Source: Cladorhizidae sp. MBARI D1340-BT2 (lineage: Eukaryota > Porifera > Demospongiae > Poecilosclerida > Cladorhizidae). Taken from it: DNA of 64,000 nucleotides. This document shows positions 13,701 through 27,377 of this stretch, piece by piece. Position 1 is the first letter of the stretch. Every line of letters begins with the position of its first letter. A model generated the notes under the pieces. It was not told where the DNA came from. It did not search any database and saw nothing but the letters and a program-made list of their open reading frames with translations. Both the position numbers and the translations under genes were made by a program. The stretch covers positions 970,965 to 1,034,964 of the forward strand of contig JAQNBH010000048.1 in NCBI GenBank assembly GCA_028752905.1, given 5' to 3'.

Positions 13701-16700
13701 TGCCCTAATTAACAAGACCAAAGTCCCAGATTTTGTCAACTGATAGAGAAGGCCCTTATCTGCAACATGTCAACAGATTATCAATAAATGTAGTGGTTTT
13801 TCACTGGCAGGCCACCGCTTTGGCAACTGGAAAACGCCAGGAAAGATCGCAAACCTTACCACTTCAAATCACCATAACTTGCTAATACTTAGAGTACTCA
13901 AAATTTTGGCACGTACAAAAGACAGATAATTAGAAGGGCTATCCGGTGATATAAATATTATCTCTTTGGGGTAAAGTGTTGAAAAGTTATGAGCTTTACG
14001 GCAAAATAACAAGATTTTTGGGGGGAAATGAGAAACATGTAGACCAAATTAGGGCAAATATCAAGATAGAGAACACACAATGAAACCTATCATTCGAATC
14101 ATATCAAGTCCATTACAGTGAAGTGTGCAGAATATTATGGATGTTTGATATCAACAGAGAGCACAGGGAGAGACCTATCTTAATAGCTATATATCAAGTT
14201 TATACAGTGAAGTGTGGAGAATCTATGAAGCTAACCTGTTTAGCATCAAGATAGAGAACACATAGAGAAACCTATCTTGTGATTCTATGTATGCAGAATA
14301 TACGGATGTTTGGTATCAAGAGAGAGAACAGAGAGAGGCCTACCTTTAGAGCTATATATCAAGTCTATTCAGTGAAGTGTGGAGAATCTATGAAGCTAAC
14401 ATGTTCAGCTCAAGATAGAGAACACTGAGAGATACCTATCTTGCAAGTCCATTACAGTGAAGTGTGCAGAATATATGGATGTTTGGTATCAAGAGAGAGC
14501 ACTTAGAGAGTCCTATCTTAATAGCTATACATCAAGTCTATTCAGTGAAGTGTGGATAATCTACGAAACTAACATGTTTAGCATCAAGTAAGAGTACAAT
14601 TCATAACTGCGCTAATTAACAAGACCAAAGTCCCAGATTTTGTCAACTGATAGAGAAGGCCCTTATCTGCAACATGTCAACAGATTATCAATAAATGTAG
14701 TGGCTTTTCACTGGCAGGCCACCGCTTTGGCAACTGGAAAACGCCAGGAAAGATCGCAAACCTTACCACTTCAAATCACCATAACTTGCTAATACTTAGA
14801 GTACTCAAAATTTTGGCACGTACAAAAGACAGATAATTAGAAGGGCTATCGGGTGATATAAAAATTATCTTTTTTGGGTAAAGTGGAGAACAGTTATGAG
14901 CTTTACGGCAAAATAACAAGATTTTGGGGGGGAAAATGAGAAACATATAGACCAAATTAGGGCAAATATCAAGATAGAGAACACACAATGAAACCTATCA
15001 TTCGAATCATATCAAGTCCATTACAGTGAAGTGTGCAGAATATTATGGATGTTTGATATCAACAGAGAGCACAGGGAGAGACCTATCTTAATAGCTATAT
15101 ATCAAGTTTATACAGTGAAGTGTGGAGAATCTATGAAGCTAACCTGTTTAGCATCAAGATAGAGAACACATAGAGAAACCTATCTTGTGATTCTATGTAT
15201 GCAGAATATACGGATGTTTGGTATCAAGAGAGAGAACAGAGAGAGGCCTACCTTTAGAGCTATATATCAAGTCTATTCAGTGAAGTGTGGAGAATCTATG
15301 AAGCTAACATGTTCAGCTCAAGATAGAGAACACTGAGAGATACCTATCTTGCAAGTCCATTACAGTGAAGTGTGCAGAATATATGGATGTTTGGTATCAA
15401 GAGAGAGCACTTAGAGAGTCCTATCTTAATAGCTATACATCAAGTCTATTCAGTGAAGTGTGGATAATCTACGAAGCTAACATGTTTAGCATCAAGTAAG
15501 AGTACAATTCATAACTGCCCTAATTAACAAGACCAAAGTCCCAGATTTTGTCAACTGATAGAGAAGGCCCTTATCTGCAACATGTCAACAGATTATCAAT
15601 AAATGTAGTGGTTTTTCACTGGCAGGCCACCGCTTTGGCAACTGGAAAACGCCAGGAAAGATCGCAAACCTTACCACTTCAAATCACCATAACTTGCTAA
15701 TACTTAGAGTACTCAAAATTTTGGCACGTACAAAAGACAGATAACTAGAAGGGCTATCGGGTGATATAAAAATTATCTTTTTTGGGTAAAGTGGAGAACA
15801 GTTATGAGCTTTACGGCAAAATAACAAGATTTTGGGGGGGGAAATGAGAAACATATAGACCAAATTAGGGCAAATATCAAGATAGAGAACACACAATGAA
15901 ACCTATCATTCGAATCATATCAAGTCCATTACAGTGAAGTGTGCAGAATATTATGGATGTTTGATATCAACAGAGAGCACAGGGAGAGACCTATCTTAAT
16001 AGCTATATATCAAGTTTATACAGTGAAGTGTGGAGAATCTATGAAGCTAACCTGTTTAGCATCAAGATAGAGAACACATAGAGAAACCTATCTTGTGATT
16101 CTATGTATGCAGAATATACGGATGTTTGGTATCAAGAGAGAGAACAGAGAGAGGCCTACCTTTAGAGCTATATATCAAGTCTATTCAGTGAAGTGTGGAG
16201 AATCTATGAAGCTAACATGTTCAGCTCAAGATAGAGAACACTGAGAGATACCTATCTTGCAAGTCCATTACAGTGAAGTGTGCAGAATATATGGATGTTT
16301 GGTATCAAGAGAGAGCACTTAGAGAGTCCTATCTTAATAGCTATACATCAAGTCTATTCAGTGAAGTGTGGATAATCTACGAAGCTAACATGTTTAGCAT
16401 CAAGTAAGAGTACAATTCATAACTGCCCTAATTAACAAGACCAAAGTCCCAGATTTTGTCAACTGATAGAGAAGGCCCTTATCTGCAACATGTCAACAGA
16501 TTATCAATAAATGTAGTGGTTTTTCACTGGCAGGCCACCGCTTTGGCAACTGGAAAACGCCAGGAAAGATCGCAAACCTTACCACTTCAAATCACCATAA
16601 CTTGCTAATACTTAGAGTACGCAAAATTTTGGCACGTACAAAAGACAGATAATTAGAAGGGCTATCCGGTGATAAAAAAATTATCTTTTTTGGGTAAAGT

Positions 16701-19700
16701 GTAGAAAAGTTATGAGCTTTACGGCAAAATAACAAGATTTTTGGGGGGAAAATGAGAAACATATAGACCAAATTAGGGCAAATATCAAGATAGAGAACAC
16801 ACAATGAAACCTATCATTCGAATCATATCAAGTCCATTACAGTGAAGTGTGCAGAATATTATGGATGTTTGATATCAACAGAGAGCACCGGGAGAGACCT
16901 ATCTTAATAGCTATATATCAAGTTTATACAGTGAAGTGTGGAGAATCTATGAAGCTAACCTGTTTAGCATCAAGATAGAGAACACATAGAGAAACCTATC
17001 TTGTGATTCTATGTATGCAGAATATACGGATGTTTGGTATCAAGAGAGAGAACAGAGAGAGGCCTACCTTTAGAGCTATATATCAAGTCTATTCAGTGAA
17101 GTGTGGAGAATCTATGAAGCTAACATGTTCAGCTCAAGATAGAGAACACTGAGAGATACCTATCTTGCAAGTCCATTACAGTGAAGTGTGCAGAATATAT
17201 GGATGTTTGGTATCAAGAGAGAGCACTTAGAGAGTCCTATCTTAATAGCTATACATCAAGTCTATTCAGTGAAGTGTGGATAATCTACGAAGCTAACATG
17301 TTTAGCATCAAGTAAGAGTACAATTCATAACTGCCCTAATTAACAAGACCAAAGTCCCATATTTTGTCAACTGATAGAGAAGGCCCTTATCTGCAACATG
17401 TCAACAGATTATCAATAAATGTAGTGGTTTTTCACTGGCAGGCCACCGCTTTGGCAACTGGAAAACGCCAGGAAAGATCGCAAACCTTACCACTTCAAAT
17501 CACCATAACTTGCTAATACTTAGAGTACTCAAATTTTGGCACGTACAAAAGACAGATAATTAGAAGGGCTATCCGGTGATATAAATATTATCCCTTTGGG
17601 GTAAAGTGTTGAAAAGTTATGAGCTTTACGGCAAAATAACAAGATTTTGGGGGGGGAAATGAGAAACATATAGACCAAATTAGGGCAAATATCAAGATAG
17701 AGAACACACAATGAAACCTATCATTCGAATCATATCAAGTCCATTACAGTGAAGTGTGCAGAATATTATGGATGTTTGATATCAACAGAGAGCACAGGGA
17801 GAGACCTATCTTAATAGCTATATATCAAGTTTATACAGTGAAGTGTGGAGAATCTATGAAGCTAACCTGTTTAGCATCAAGATAGAGAACACATAGAGAA
17901 ACCTATCTTGTGATTCTATGTATGCAGAATATACGGATGTTTGGTATCAAGAGAGAGAACAGAGAGAGGCCTACCTTTAGAGCTATATATCAAGTCTATT
18001 CAGTGAAGTGTGGAGAATCTATGAAGCTAACATGTTCAGCTCAAGATAGAGAACACTGAGAGATACCTATCTTGCAAGTCCATTACAGTGAAGTGTGCAG
18101 AATATATGGATGTTTGGTATCAAGAGAGAGCACTTAGAGAGTCCTATCTTAATAGCTATACATCAAGTCTATTCAGTGAAGTGTGGGTAATCTACGAAGC
18201 TAACATGTTTAGCATCAAGTAAGAGTACAATTCATAACTGCCCTAATTAACAAGACCAAAGTCCCAGATTTTGTCAACTGATAGAGAAGGCCCTTATCTG
18301 CAACATGTCAACAGATTATCAATAAATGTAGTGGTTTTTCACTGGCAGGCCACCGCTTTGGCAACTGGAAAACGCCAGGAAAGATCGCAAACCTTACCAC
18401 TTCAAATCACCATAACTTGTTAATACTTAGAGTACTCAAAATTTTGGCACGTACAAAAGACAGATAATTAGAAGGGTTATCCGATGATATAAAAATTATC
18501 TTTTTTGGGTAAAGTGTAGAATAGTTATGAGCTTTACGGCAAAATAACAAGATTTTTTGGGGGAAAATGAGAAACATGTAGACCAAATTAGGGCAAATAT
18601 CAAGATAGAGAACACACAATGAAACCTATCATTCGAATCATATCAAGTCCATTACAGTGAAGTGTGCAGAATATTATGGATGTTTGATATCAACAGAGAG
18701 CACAGGGAGAGACCTATCTTAATAGCTATATATCAAGTTTATACAGTGAAGTGTGGAGAATCTATGAAGCTAACCTGTTTAGCATCAAGATAGAGAACAC
18801 ATAGAGAAACCTATCTTGTGATTCTATGTATGCAGAATATACGGATGTTTGGTATCAAGAGAGAGAACAGAGAGAGGCCTACCTTTAGAGCTATATATCA
18901 AGTCTATTCAGTGAAGTGTGGAGAATCTATGAAGCTAACATGTTCAGCTCAAGATAGAGAACACTGAGAGATACCTATCTTGCAAGTCCATTACAGTGAA
19001 GTGTGCAGAATATATGGATGTTTGGTATCAAGAGAGAGCACTTAGAGAGTCCTATCTTAATAGCTATACATCAAGTCTATTCAGTGAAGTGTGGATAATC
19101 TACGAAACTAACATGTTTAGCATCAAGTAAGAGTACAATTCATAACTGCGCTAATTAACAAGACCAAAGTCCCAGATTTTGTCAACTGATAGAGAAGGCC
19201 CTTATCTGCAACATGTCAACAGATTATCAATAAATGTAGTGGTTTTTCACTGGCAGGCCACCGCTTTGGCAACTGGAAAACGCCAGGAAAGATCGCAAAC
19301 CTAACCACTTCAAATCACCATAACTTGCTAATACTTAGAGTACTCAAATTTTGGCACGTACAAAAGACAGATAATTAGAAGGGCTATCCGGTGATATAAA
19401 AATTATCTTTTTTGGGTAAAGTGTTGAAAAGTTATGAGCTTTACGGCAAAATAACAAGATTTTGGGGGGGGAAATGAGAAACATATAGACCAAATTAGGG
19501 CAAATATCAAGATAGAGAACACACAATGAAACCTATCATTCGAATCATATCAAGTCCATTACAGTGAAGTGTGCAGAATATTATGGATGTTTGATATCAA
19601 CAGAGAGCACCGGGAGAGACCTATCTTAATAGCTATATATCAAGTTTATACAGTGAAGTGTGGAGAATCTATGAAGCTAACCTGTTTAGCATCAAGATAG

Positions 19701-20412
19701 AGAACACATAGAGAAACCTATCTTGTGATTCTATGTATGCAGAATATACGGATGTTTGGTATCAAGAGAGAGAACAGAGAGAGGCCTACCTTTAGAGCTA
19801 TATATCAAGTCTATTCAGTGAAGTGTGGAGAATCTATGAAGCTAACATGTTCAGCTCAAGATAGAGAACACTGAGAGATACCTATCTTGCAAGTCCATTA
19901 CAGTGAAGTGTGCAGAATATATGGATGTTTGGTATCAAGAGAGAGCACTTAGAGAGTCCTATCTTAATAGCTATACATCAAGTCTATTCAGTGAAGTGTG
20001 GATAATCTACGAAGCTAACATGTTTAGCATCAAGTAAGAGTACAATTCATAACTGCCCTAATTAACAAGACCAAAGTCCCATATTTTGTCAACTGATAGA
20101 GAAGGCCCTTATCTGCAACATGTCAACAGATTATCAATAAATGTAGTGGTTTTTCACTGGCAGGCCACCGCTTTGGCAACTGGAAAACGCCAGGAAAGAT
20201 CGCAAACCTTACCACTTCAAATCACCATAACTTGCTAATACTTAGAGTACTCAAATTTTGGCACGTACAAAAGACAGATAATTAGAAGGGCTATCCGGTG
20301 ATATAAATATTATCTCTTTGGGGTAAAGTGTTGAAAAGTTATGAGCTTTACGGCAAAATAACAAGATTTTGGGGGGGAAAATGAGAAACATATAGACCAA
20401 ATTAGGGCAAAT

Positions 20413-21305
20413 ATCAAGATAGAGAACACACAATGAAACCTATCATTCGAATCATATCAAGTCCATTACAGTGAAGTGTGCAGAATATTATGGATGTTTG
20501 ATATCAACAGAGAGCACAGGGAGAGACCTATCTTAATAGCTATATATCAAGTTTATACAGTGAAGTGTGGAGAATCTATGAAGCTAACCTGTTTAGCATC
20601 AAGATAGAGAACACATAGAGAAACCTATCTTGTGATTCTATGTATGCAGAATATACGGATGTTTGGTATCAAGAGAGAGAACAGAGAGAGGCCTACCTTT
20701 AGAGCTATATATCAAGTCTATTCAGTGAAGTGTGGAGAATCTATGAAGCTAACATGTTCAGCTCAAGATAGAGAACACTGAGAGATACCTATCTTGCAAG
20801 TCCATTACAGTGAAGTGTGCAGAATATATGGATGTTTGGTATCAAGAGAGAGCACTTAGAGAGTCCTATCTTAATAGCTATACATCAAGTCTATTCAGTG
20901 AAGTGTGGATAATCTACGAAGCTAACATGTTTAGCATCAAGTAAGAGTACAATTCATAACTGCCCTAATTAACAAGACCAAAGTCCCAGATTTTGTCAAC
21001 TGATAGAGAAGGCCCTTATCTGCAACATGTCAACAGATTATCAATAAATGTAGTGGTTTTTCACTGGCAGGCCACCGCTTTGGCAACTGGAAAACGCCAG
21101 GAAAGATCGCAAACCTTACCACTTCAAATCACCATAACTTGCTAATACTTAGAGTACTCAAAATTTTGGCACGTACAAAAGACAGATAACTAGATATAAA
21201 AATTATCTTTTTTGGATAAAGTGTAGAACAGTTATGAGCTTTACGGCAAAATAACAAGATTTTTGGGGGAAAAATGAGAAACATATAGACCAAATTAGGG
21301 CAAAT
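20413..21305. repeat. Satellite unit with a 15-bp deletion (893 bp)
   Basis: Near 21187 the text reads AGATAACTAGATATAAAA, so 15 bp normally present before the TATAAA word (AAGGGCTATCCGGTG) are missing. Only one other unit, at 22211, has this deletion, and it lies 1798 bp downstream. Confidence 0.93.
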
Positions 21306-24300
21306 ATCAAGATAGAGAACACACAATGAAACCTATCATTCGAATCATATCAAGTCCATTACAGTGAAGTGTGCAGAATATTATGGATGTTTGATATCAA
21401 CAGAGGGCACAGGGAGAGACCTATCTTAATAGCTATATATCAAGTTTATACAGTGAAGTGTAGAGAATCTATGAAGCTAACCTGTTTAGCATCAAGATAG
21501 AGAACACAGAGAAACCTATCTTGTGATTCTATGTATGCAGAATATACGGATGTTTGGTATCAAGAGAGAGAACAGAGAGAGGCCTACCTTTAGAGCTATA
21601 TATCAAGTCTATTCAGTGAAGTGTGGAGAATCTATGAAGCTAACATGTTCAGCTCAAGATAGAGAACACTGAGAGATACCTATCTTGCAAGTCCATTACA
21701 GTGAAGTGTGCAGAATATATGGATGTTTGGTATCAAGAGAGAGCACTTAGAGAGTCCTATCTTAATAGCTATACATCAAGTCTATTCAGTGAAGTGTGGA
21801 TAATCTACGAAGCTAACATGTTTAGCATCAAGTAAGAGTACAATTCATAACTGCCCTAATTAACAAGACCAAAGTCCCAGATTTTGTCAACTGATAGAGA
21901 AGGCCCTTATCTGCAACATGTCAACAGATTATCAATAAATGTAGTGGTTTTTCACTGGCAGGCCACCGCTTTGGCAACTGGAAAACGCCAGGAAAGATCG
22001 CAAACCTTACCACTTCAAATCACCATAACTTGCTAATACTTAGAGTACTCAAATTTTGGCACGTACAAAAGACAGATAATTAGAAGGGCTATCCGGTGAT
22101 ATAAATATTATCTCTTTGGGGTAAAGTGTTGAAAAGTTATGAGCTTTACGGCAAAATAACAAGATTTTTGGGGGGAAAATGAGAAACATATAGACCAAAT
22201 TAGGGCAAATATCAAGATAGAGAACACACAATGAAACCTATCATTCGAATCATATCAAGTCCATTACAGTGAAGTATGCAGAATATTATGGATGTTTGAT
22301 ATCAACAGAGAGCACCGGGAGAGACCTATCTTAATAGCTATATATCAAGTTTATACAGTGAAGTGTGGAGAATCTATGAAGCTAACCTGTTTAGCATCAA
22401 GATAGAGAACACATAGAGAAACCTATCTTGTGATTCTATGTATGCAGAATATACCGATGTTTGGTATCAAGAGAGAGAACAGAGAGAGGCCTACCTTTAG
22501 AGCTATATATCAAGTCTATTCAGTGAAGTGTGGAGAATCTATGAAGCTAACATGTTCAGCTCAAGATAGAGAACACTGAGAGATACCTATCTTGCAAGTC
22601 CATTACAGTGAAGTGTGCAGAATATATGGATGTTTGGTATCAAGAGAGAGCACTTAGAGAGTCCTATCTTAATAGCTATACATCAAGTCTATTCAGAGAA
22701 GTGTGGATAATCTACGAAACTAACATGTTTAGCATCAAGTAAGAGTACAATTCATAACTGCCCTAATTAACAAGACCAAAGTCCCAGATTTTGTCAACTG
22801 ATAGAGAAGGCCCTTATCTGCAACATGTCAACAGATTATCAATAAATGTAGTGGTTTTTCACTGGCAGGCCACCGCTTTGGCAACTGGAAAACGCCAGGA
22901 AAGATCGCAAACCTTACCACTTCAAATCACCATAACTTGCTAATACTTAGAGTACTCAAAATTTTGGCACGTACAAAAGACAGATAACTAGATATAAAAA
23001 TTATCTTTTTTGGATAAAGTGTAGAACAGTTATGAGCTTTACGGCAAAATAACAAGATTTTTGGGGGAAAAATGAGAAACATATAGACCAAATTAGGGCA
23101 AATATCAAGATAGAGAACACACAATGAAACCTATCATTCGAATCATATCAAGTCCATTACAGTGAAGTGTGCAGAATATTATGGATGTTTGATATCAACA
23201 GAGGGCACAGGGAGAGACCTATCTTAATAGCTATATATCAAGTTTATACAGTGAAGTGTAGAGAATCTATGAAGCTAACCTGTTTAGCATCAAGATAGAG
23301 AACACAGAGAAACCTATCTTGTGATTCTATGTATGCAGAATATACGGATGTTTGGTATCAAGAGAGAGAACAGAGAGAGGCCTACCTTTAGAGCTATATA
23401 TCAAGTCTATTCAGTGAAGTGTGGAGAATCTATGAAGCTAACATGTTCAGCTCAAGATAGAGAACACTGAGAGATACCTATCTTGCAAGTCCATTACAGT
23501 GAAGTGTGCAGAATATATGGATGTTTGGTATCAAGAGAGAGCACTTAGAGAGTCCTATCTTAATAGCTATACATCAAGTCTATTCAGTGAAGTGTGGATA
23601 ATCTACGAAGCTAACATGTTTAGCATCAAGTAAGAGTACAATTCATAACTGCCCTAATTAACAAGACCAAAGTCCCAGATTTTGTCAACTGATAGAGAAG
23701 GCCCTTATCTGCAACATGTCAACAGATTATCAATAAATGTAGTGGTTTTTCACTGGCAGGCCACCGCTTTGGCAACTGGAAAACGCCAGGAAAGATCGCA
23801 AACCTTACCACTTCAAATCACCATAACTTGCTAATACTTAGAGTACTCAAATTTTGGCACGTACAAAAGACAGATAATTAGAAGGGCTATCCGGTGATAT
23901 AAATATTATCTCTTTGGGGTAAAGTGTTGAAAAGTTATGAGCTTTACGGCAAAATAACAAGATTTTTGGGGGGAAAATGAGAAACATATAGACCAAATTA
24001 GGGCAAATATCAAGATAGAGAACACACAATGAAACCTATCATTCGAATCATATCAAGTCCATTACAGTGAAGTATGCAGAATATTATGGATGTTTGATAT
24101 CAACAGAGAGCACCGGGAGAGACCTATCTTAATAGCTATATATCAAGTTTATACAGTGAAGTGTGGAGAATCTATGAAGCTAACCTGTTTAGCATCAAGA
24201 TAGAGAACACATAGAGAAACCTATCTTGTGATTCTATGTATGCAGAATATACCGATGTTTGGTATCAAGAGAGAGAACAGAGAGAGGCCTACCTTTAGAG

Positions 24301-24531
24301 CTATATATCAAGTCTATTCAGTGAAGTGTGGAGAATCTATGAAGCTAACATGTTCAGCTCAAGATAGAGAACACTGAGAGATACCTATCTTGCAAGTCCA
24401 TTACAGTGAAGTGTGCAGAATATATGGATGTTTGGTATCAAGAGAGAGCACTTAGAGAGTCCTATCTTAATAGCTATACATCAAGTCTATTCAGAGAAGT
24501 GTGGATAATCTACGAAACTAACATGTTTAGC
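20936..24531. repeat. 1798-bp tandem segmental duplication (two units, two copies)
   Basis: The copies are approximately 20936-22733 and 22734-24531. Both contain the 15-bp deletion, GAGGGCACAGG, GTGTAGAGAATC, a 2-bp deletion giving GAACACAGAGAAACC, and GAAGTATGCAG in the same order and spacing. I saw no difference between them by reading. The edges are uncertain by tens to hundreds of bases, because neighbouring units are so similar. Confidence 0.85.
22211..23103. repeat. Satellite unit with the same 15-bp deletion (893 bp)
   Basis: It carries the same 15-bp deletion as the unit at 20413, here near 22985. It is the second member of the 1798-bp tandem duplication. Confidence 0.93.
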
Positions 24532-27377
24532 ATCAAGTAAGAGTACAATTCATAACTGCCCTAATTAACAAGACCAAAGTCCCAGATTTTGTCAACTGAT
24601 AGAGAAGGCCCTTATCTGCAACATGTCAACAGATTATCAATAAATGTAGTGGTTTTTCACTGGCAGGCCACCGCTTTGGCAACTGGAAAACGCCAGGAAA
24701 GATCGCAAACCTTACCACTTCAAATCACCATAACTTGCTAATACTTAGAGTACTCAAAATTTTAGCACGTACAAAAGACAGATAATTAGAAGGGCTATCG
24801 GGTGATATAAAAATTATCTTTTTTGGGTAAAGTGTATAAAAGTTATGAGCTTTACGGCAAAATAACAAGATTTTGGGGGGGAAAATGAGAAACATATAGA
24901 CCAAATTAGGGCAAATATCAAGATAGAGAACACACAATGAAACCTATCATTCGAATCATATCAAGTCCATTACAGTGAAGTGTGCAGAATATTATGGATG
25001 TTTGATATCAACAGAGAGCACAGGGAGAGACCTATCTTAATAGCTATATATCAAGTTTATACAGTGAAGTGTGGAGAATCTATGAAGCTAACCTGTTTAG
25101 CATCAAGATAGAGAACACATAGAGAAACCTATCTTGTGATTCTATGTATGCAGAATATACGGATGTTTGGTATCAAGAGAGAGAACAGAGAGAGGCCTAC
25201 CTTTAGAGCTATATATCAAGTCTATTCAGTGAAGTGTGGAGAATCTATGAAGCTAACATGTTCAGCTCAAGATAGAGAACACTGAGAGATACCTATCTTG
25301 CAAGTCCATTACAGTGAAGTGTGCAGAATATATGGATGTTTGGTATCAAGAGAGAGCACTTAGAGAGTCCTATCTTAATAGCTATACATCAAGTCTATTC
25401 AGTGAAGTGTGGATAATCTACGAAGCTAACATGTTTAGCATCAAGTAAGAGTACAATTCATAACTGCCCTAATTAACAAGACCAAAGTCCCAGATTTTGT
25501 CAACTGATAGAGAAGGCCCTTATCTGCAACATGTCAACAGATTATCAATAAATGTAGTGGTTTTTCACTGGCAGGCCACCGCTTTGGCAACTGGAAAACG
25601 CCAGGAAAGATCGCAAACCTTACCACTTCAAATCACCATAACTTGCTAATACTTAGAGTACTCAAAATTTTGGCACGTACAAAAGACAGATAACTAGAAG
25701 GGCTATCGGATGATATAAAAATTATCTTTTTTGGGTAAAGTGTAGAACAGTTATGAGCTTTACGGCAAAATAACAAGATTTTTGGGGGGGAAATGAGAAA
25801 CATATAGACCAAATTAGGGCAAATATCAAGATAGAGAACACACAATGAAACCTATCATTCGAATCATATCAAGTCCATTACAGTGAAGTGTGCAGAATAT
25901 TATGGATGTTTGATATCAACAGAGGGCACAGGGAGAGACCTATCTTAATAGCTATATATCAAGTTTATACAGTGAAGTGTAGAGAATCTATGAAGCTAAC
26001 CTGTTTAGCATCAAGATAGAGAACACAGAGAAACCTATCTTGTGATTCTATGTATGCAGAATATACGGATGTTTGGTATCAAGAGAGAGAACAGAGAGAG
26101 GCCTACCTTTAGAGCTATATATCAAGTCTATTCAGTGAAGTGTGGAGAATCTATGAAGCTAACATGTTCAGCTCAAGATAGAGAACACTGAGAGATACCT
26201 ATCTTGCAAGTCCATTACAGTGAAGTGTGCAGAATATATGGATGTTTGGTATCAAGAGAGAGCACTTAGAGAGTCCTATCTTAATAGCTATACATCAAGT
26301 CTATTCAGTGAAGTGTGGATAATCTACGAAGCTAACATGTTTAGCATCAAGTAAGAGTACAATTCATAACTGCCCTAATTAACAAGACCAAAGTCCCAGA
26401 TTTTGTCAACTGATAGAGAAGGCCCTTATCTGCAACATGTCAACAGATTATCAATAAATGTAGTGGTTTTTCACTGGCAGGCCACCGCTTTGGCAACTGG
26501 AAAACGCCAGGAAAGATCGCAAACCTTACCACTTCAAATCACCATAACTTGCTAATACTTAGAGTACTCAAAATTTTGGCACGTACAAAAGACAGATAAT
26601 TAGAAGGGCTATCCGGTGATATAAAAATTATCTTTTTTGGGTAAAGTGTAGAAAAGTTATGAGCTTTACGGCAAAATAACAAGATTTTTGGGGGGAAAAT
26701 GAGAAACATATAGACCAAATTAGGGCAAATATCAAGATAGAGAACACACAATGAAACCTATCATTCGAATCATATCAAGTCCATTACAGTGAAGTGTGCA
26801 GAATATTATGGATGTTTGATATCAACAGAGAGCACCGGGAGAGACCTATCTTAATAGCTATATATCAAGTTTATACAGTGAAGTGTGGAGAATCTATGAA
26901 GCTAACCTGTTTAGCATCAAGATAGAGAACACATAGAGAAACCTATCTTGTGATTCTATGTATGCAGAATATACCGATGTTTGGTATCAAGAGAGAGAAC
27001 AGAGAGAGGCCTACCTTTAGAGCTATATATCAAGTCTATTCAGTGAAGTGTGGAGAATCTATGAAGCTAACATGTTCAGCTCAAGATAGAGAACACTGAG
27101 AGATACCTATCTTGCAAGTCCATTACAGTGAAGTGTGCAGAATATATGGATGTTTGGTATCAAGAGAGAGCACTTAGAGAGTCCTATCTTAATAGCTATA
27201 CATCAAGTCTATTCAGTGAAGTGTGGATAATCTACGAAGCTAACATGTTTAGCATCAAGTAAGAGTACAATTCATAACTGCCCTAATTAACAAGACCAAA
27301 GTCCCATATTTTGTCAACTGATAGAGAAGGCCCTTATCTGCAACATGTCAACAGATTATCAATAAATGTAGTGGTTT

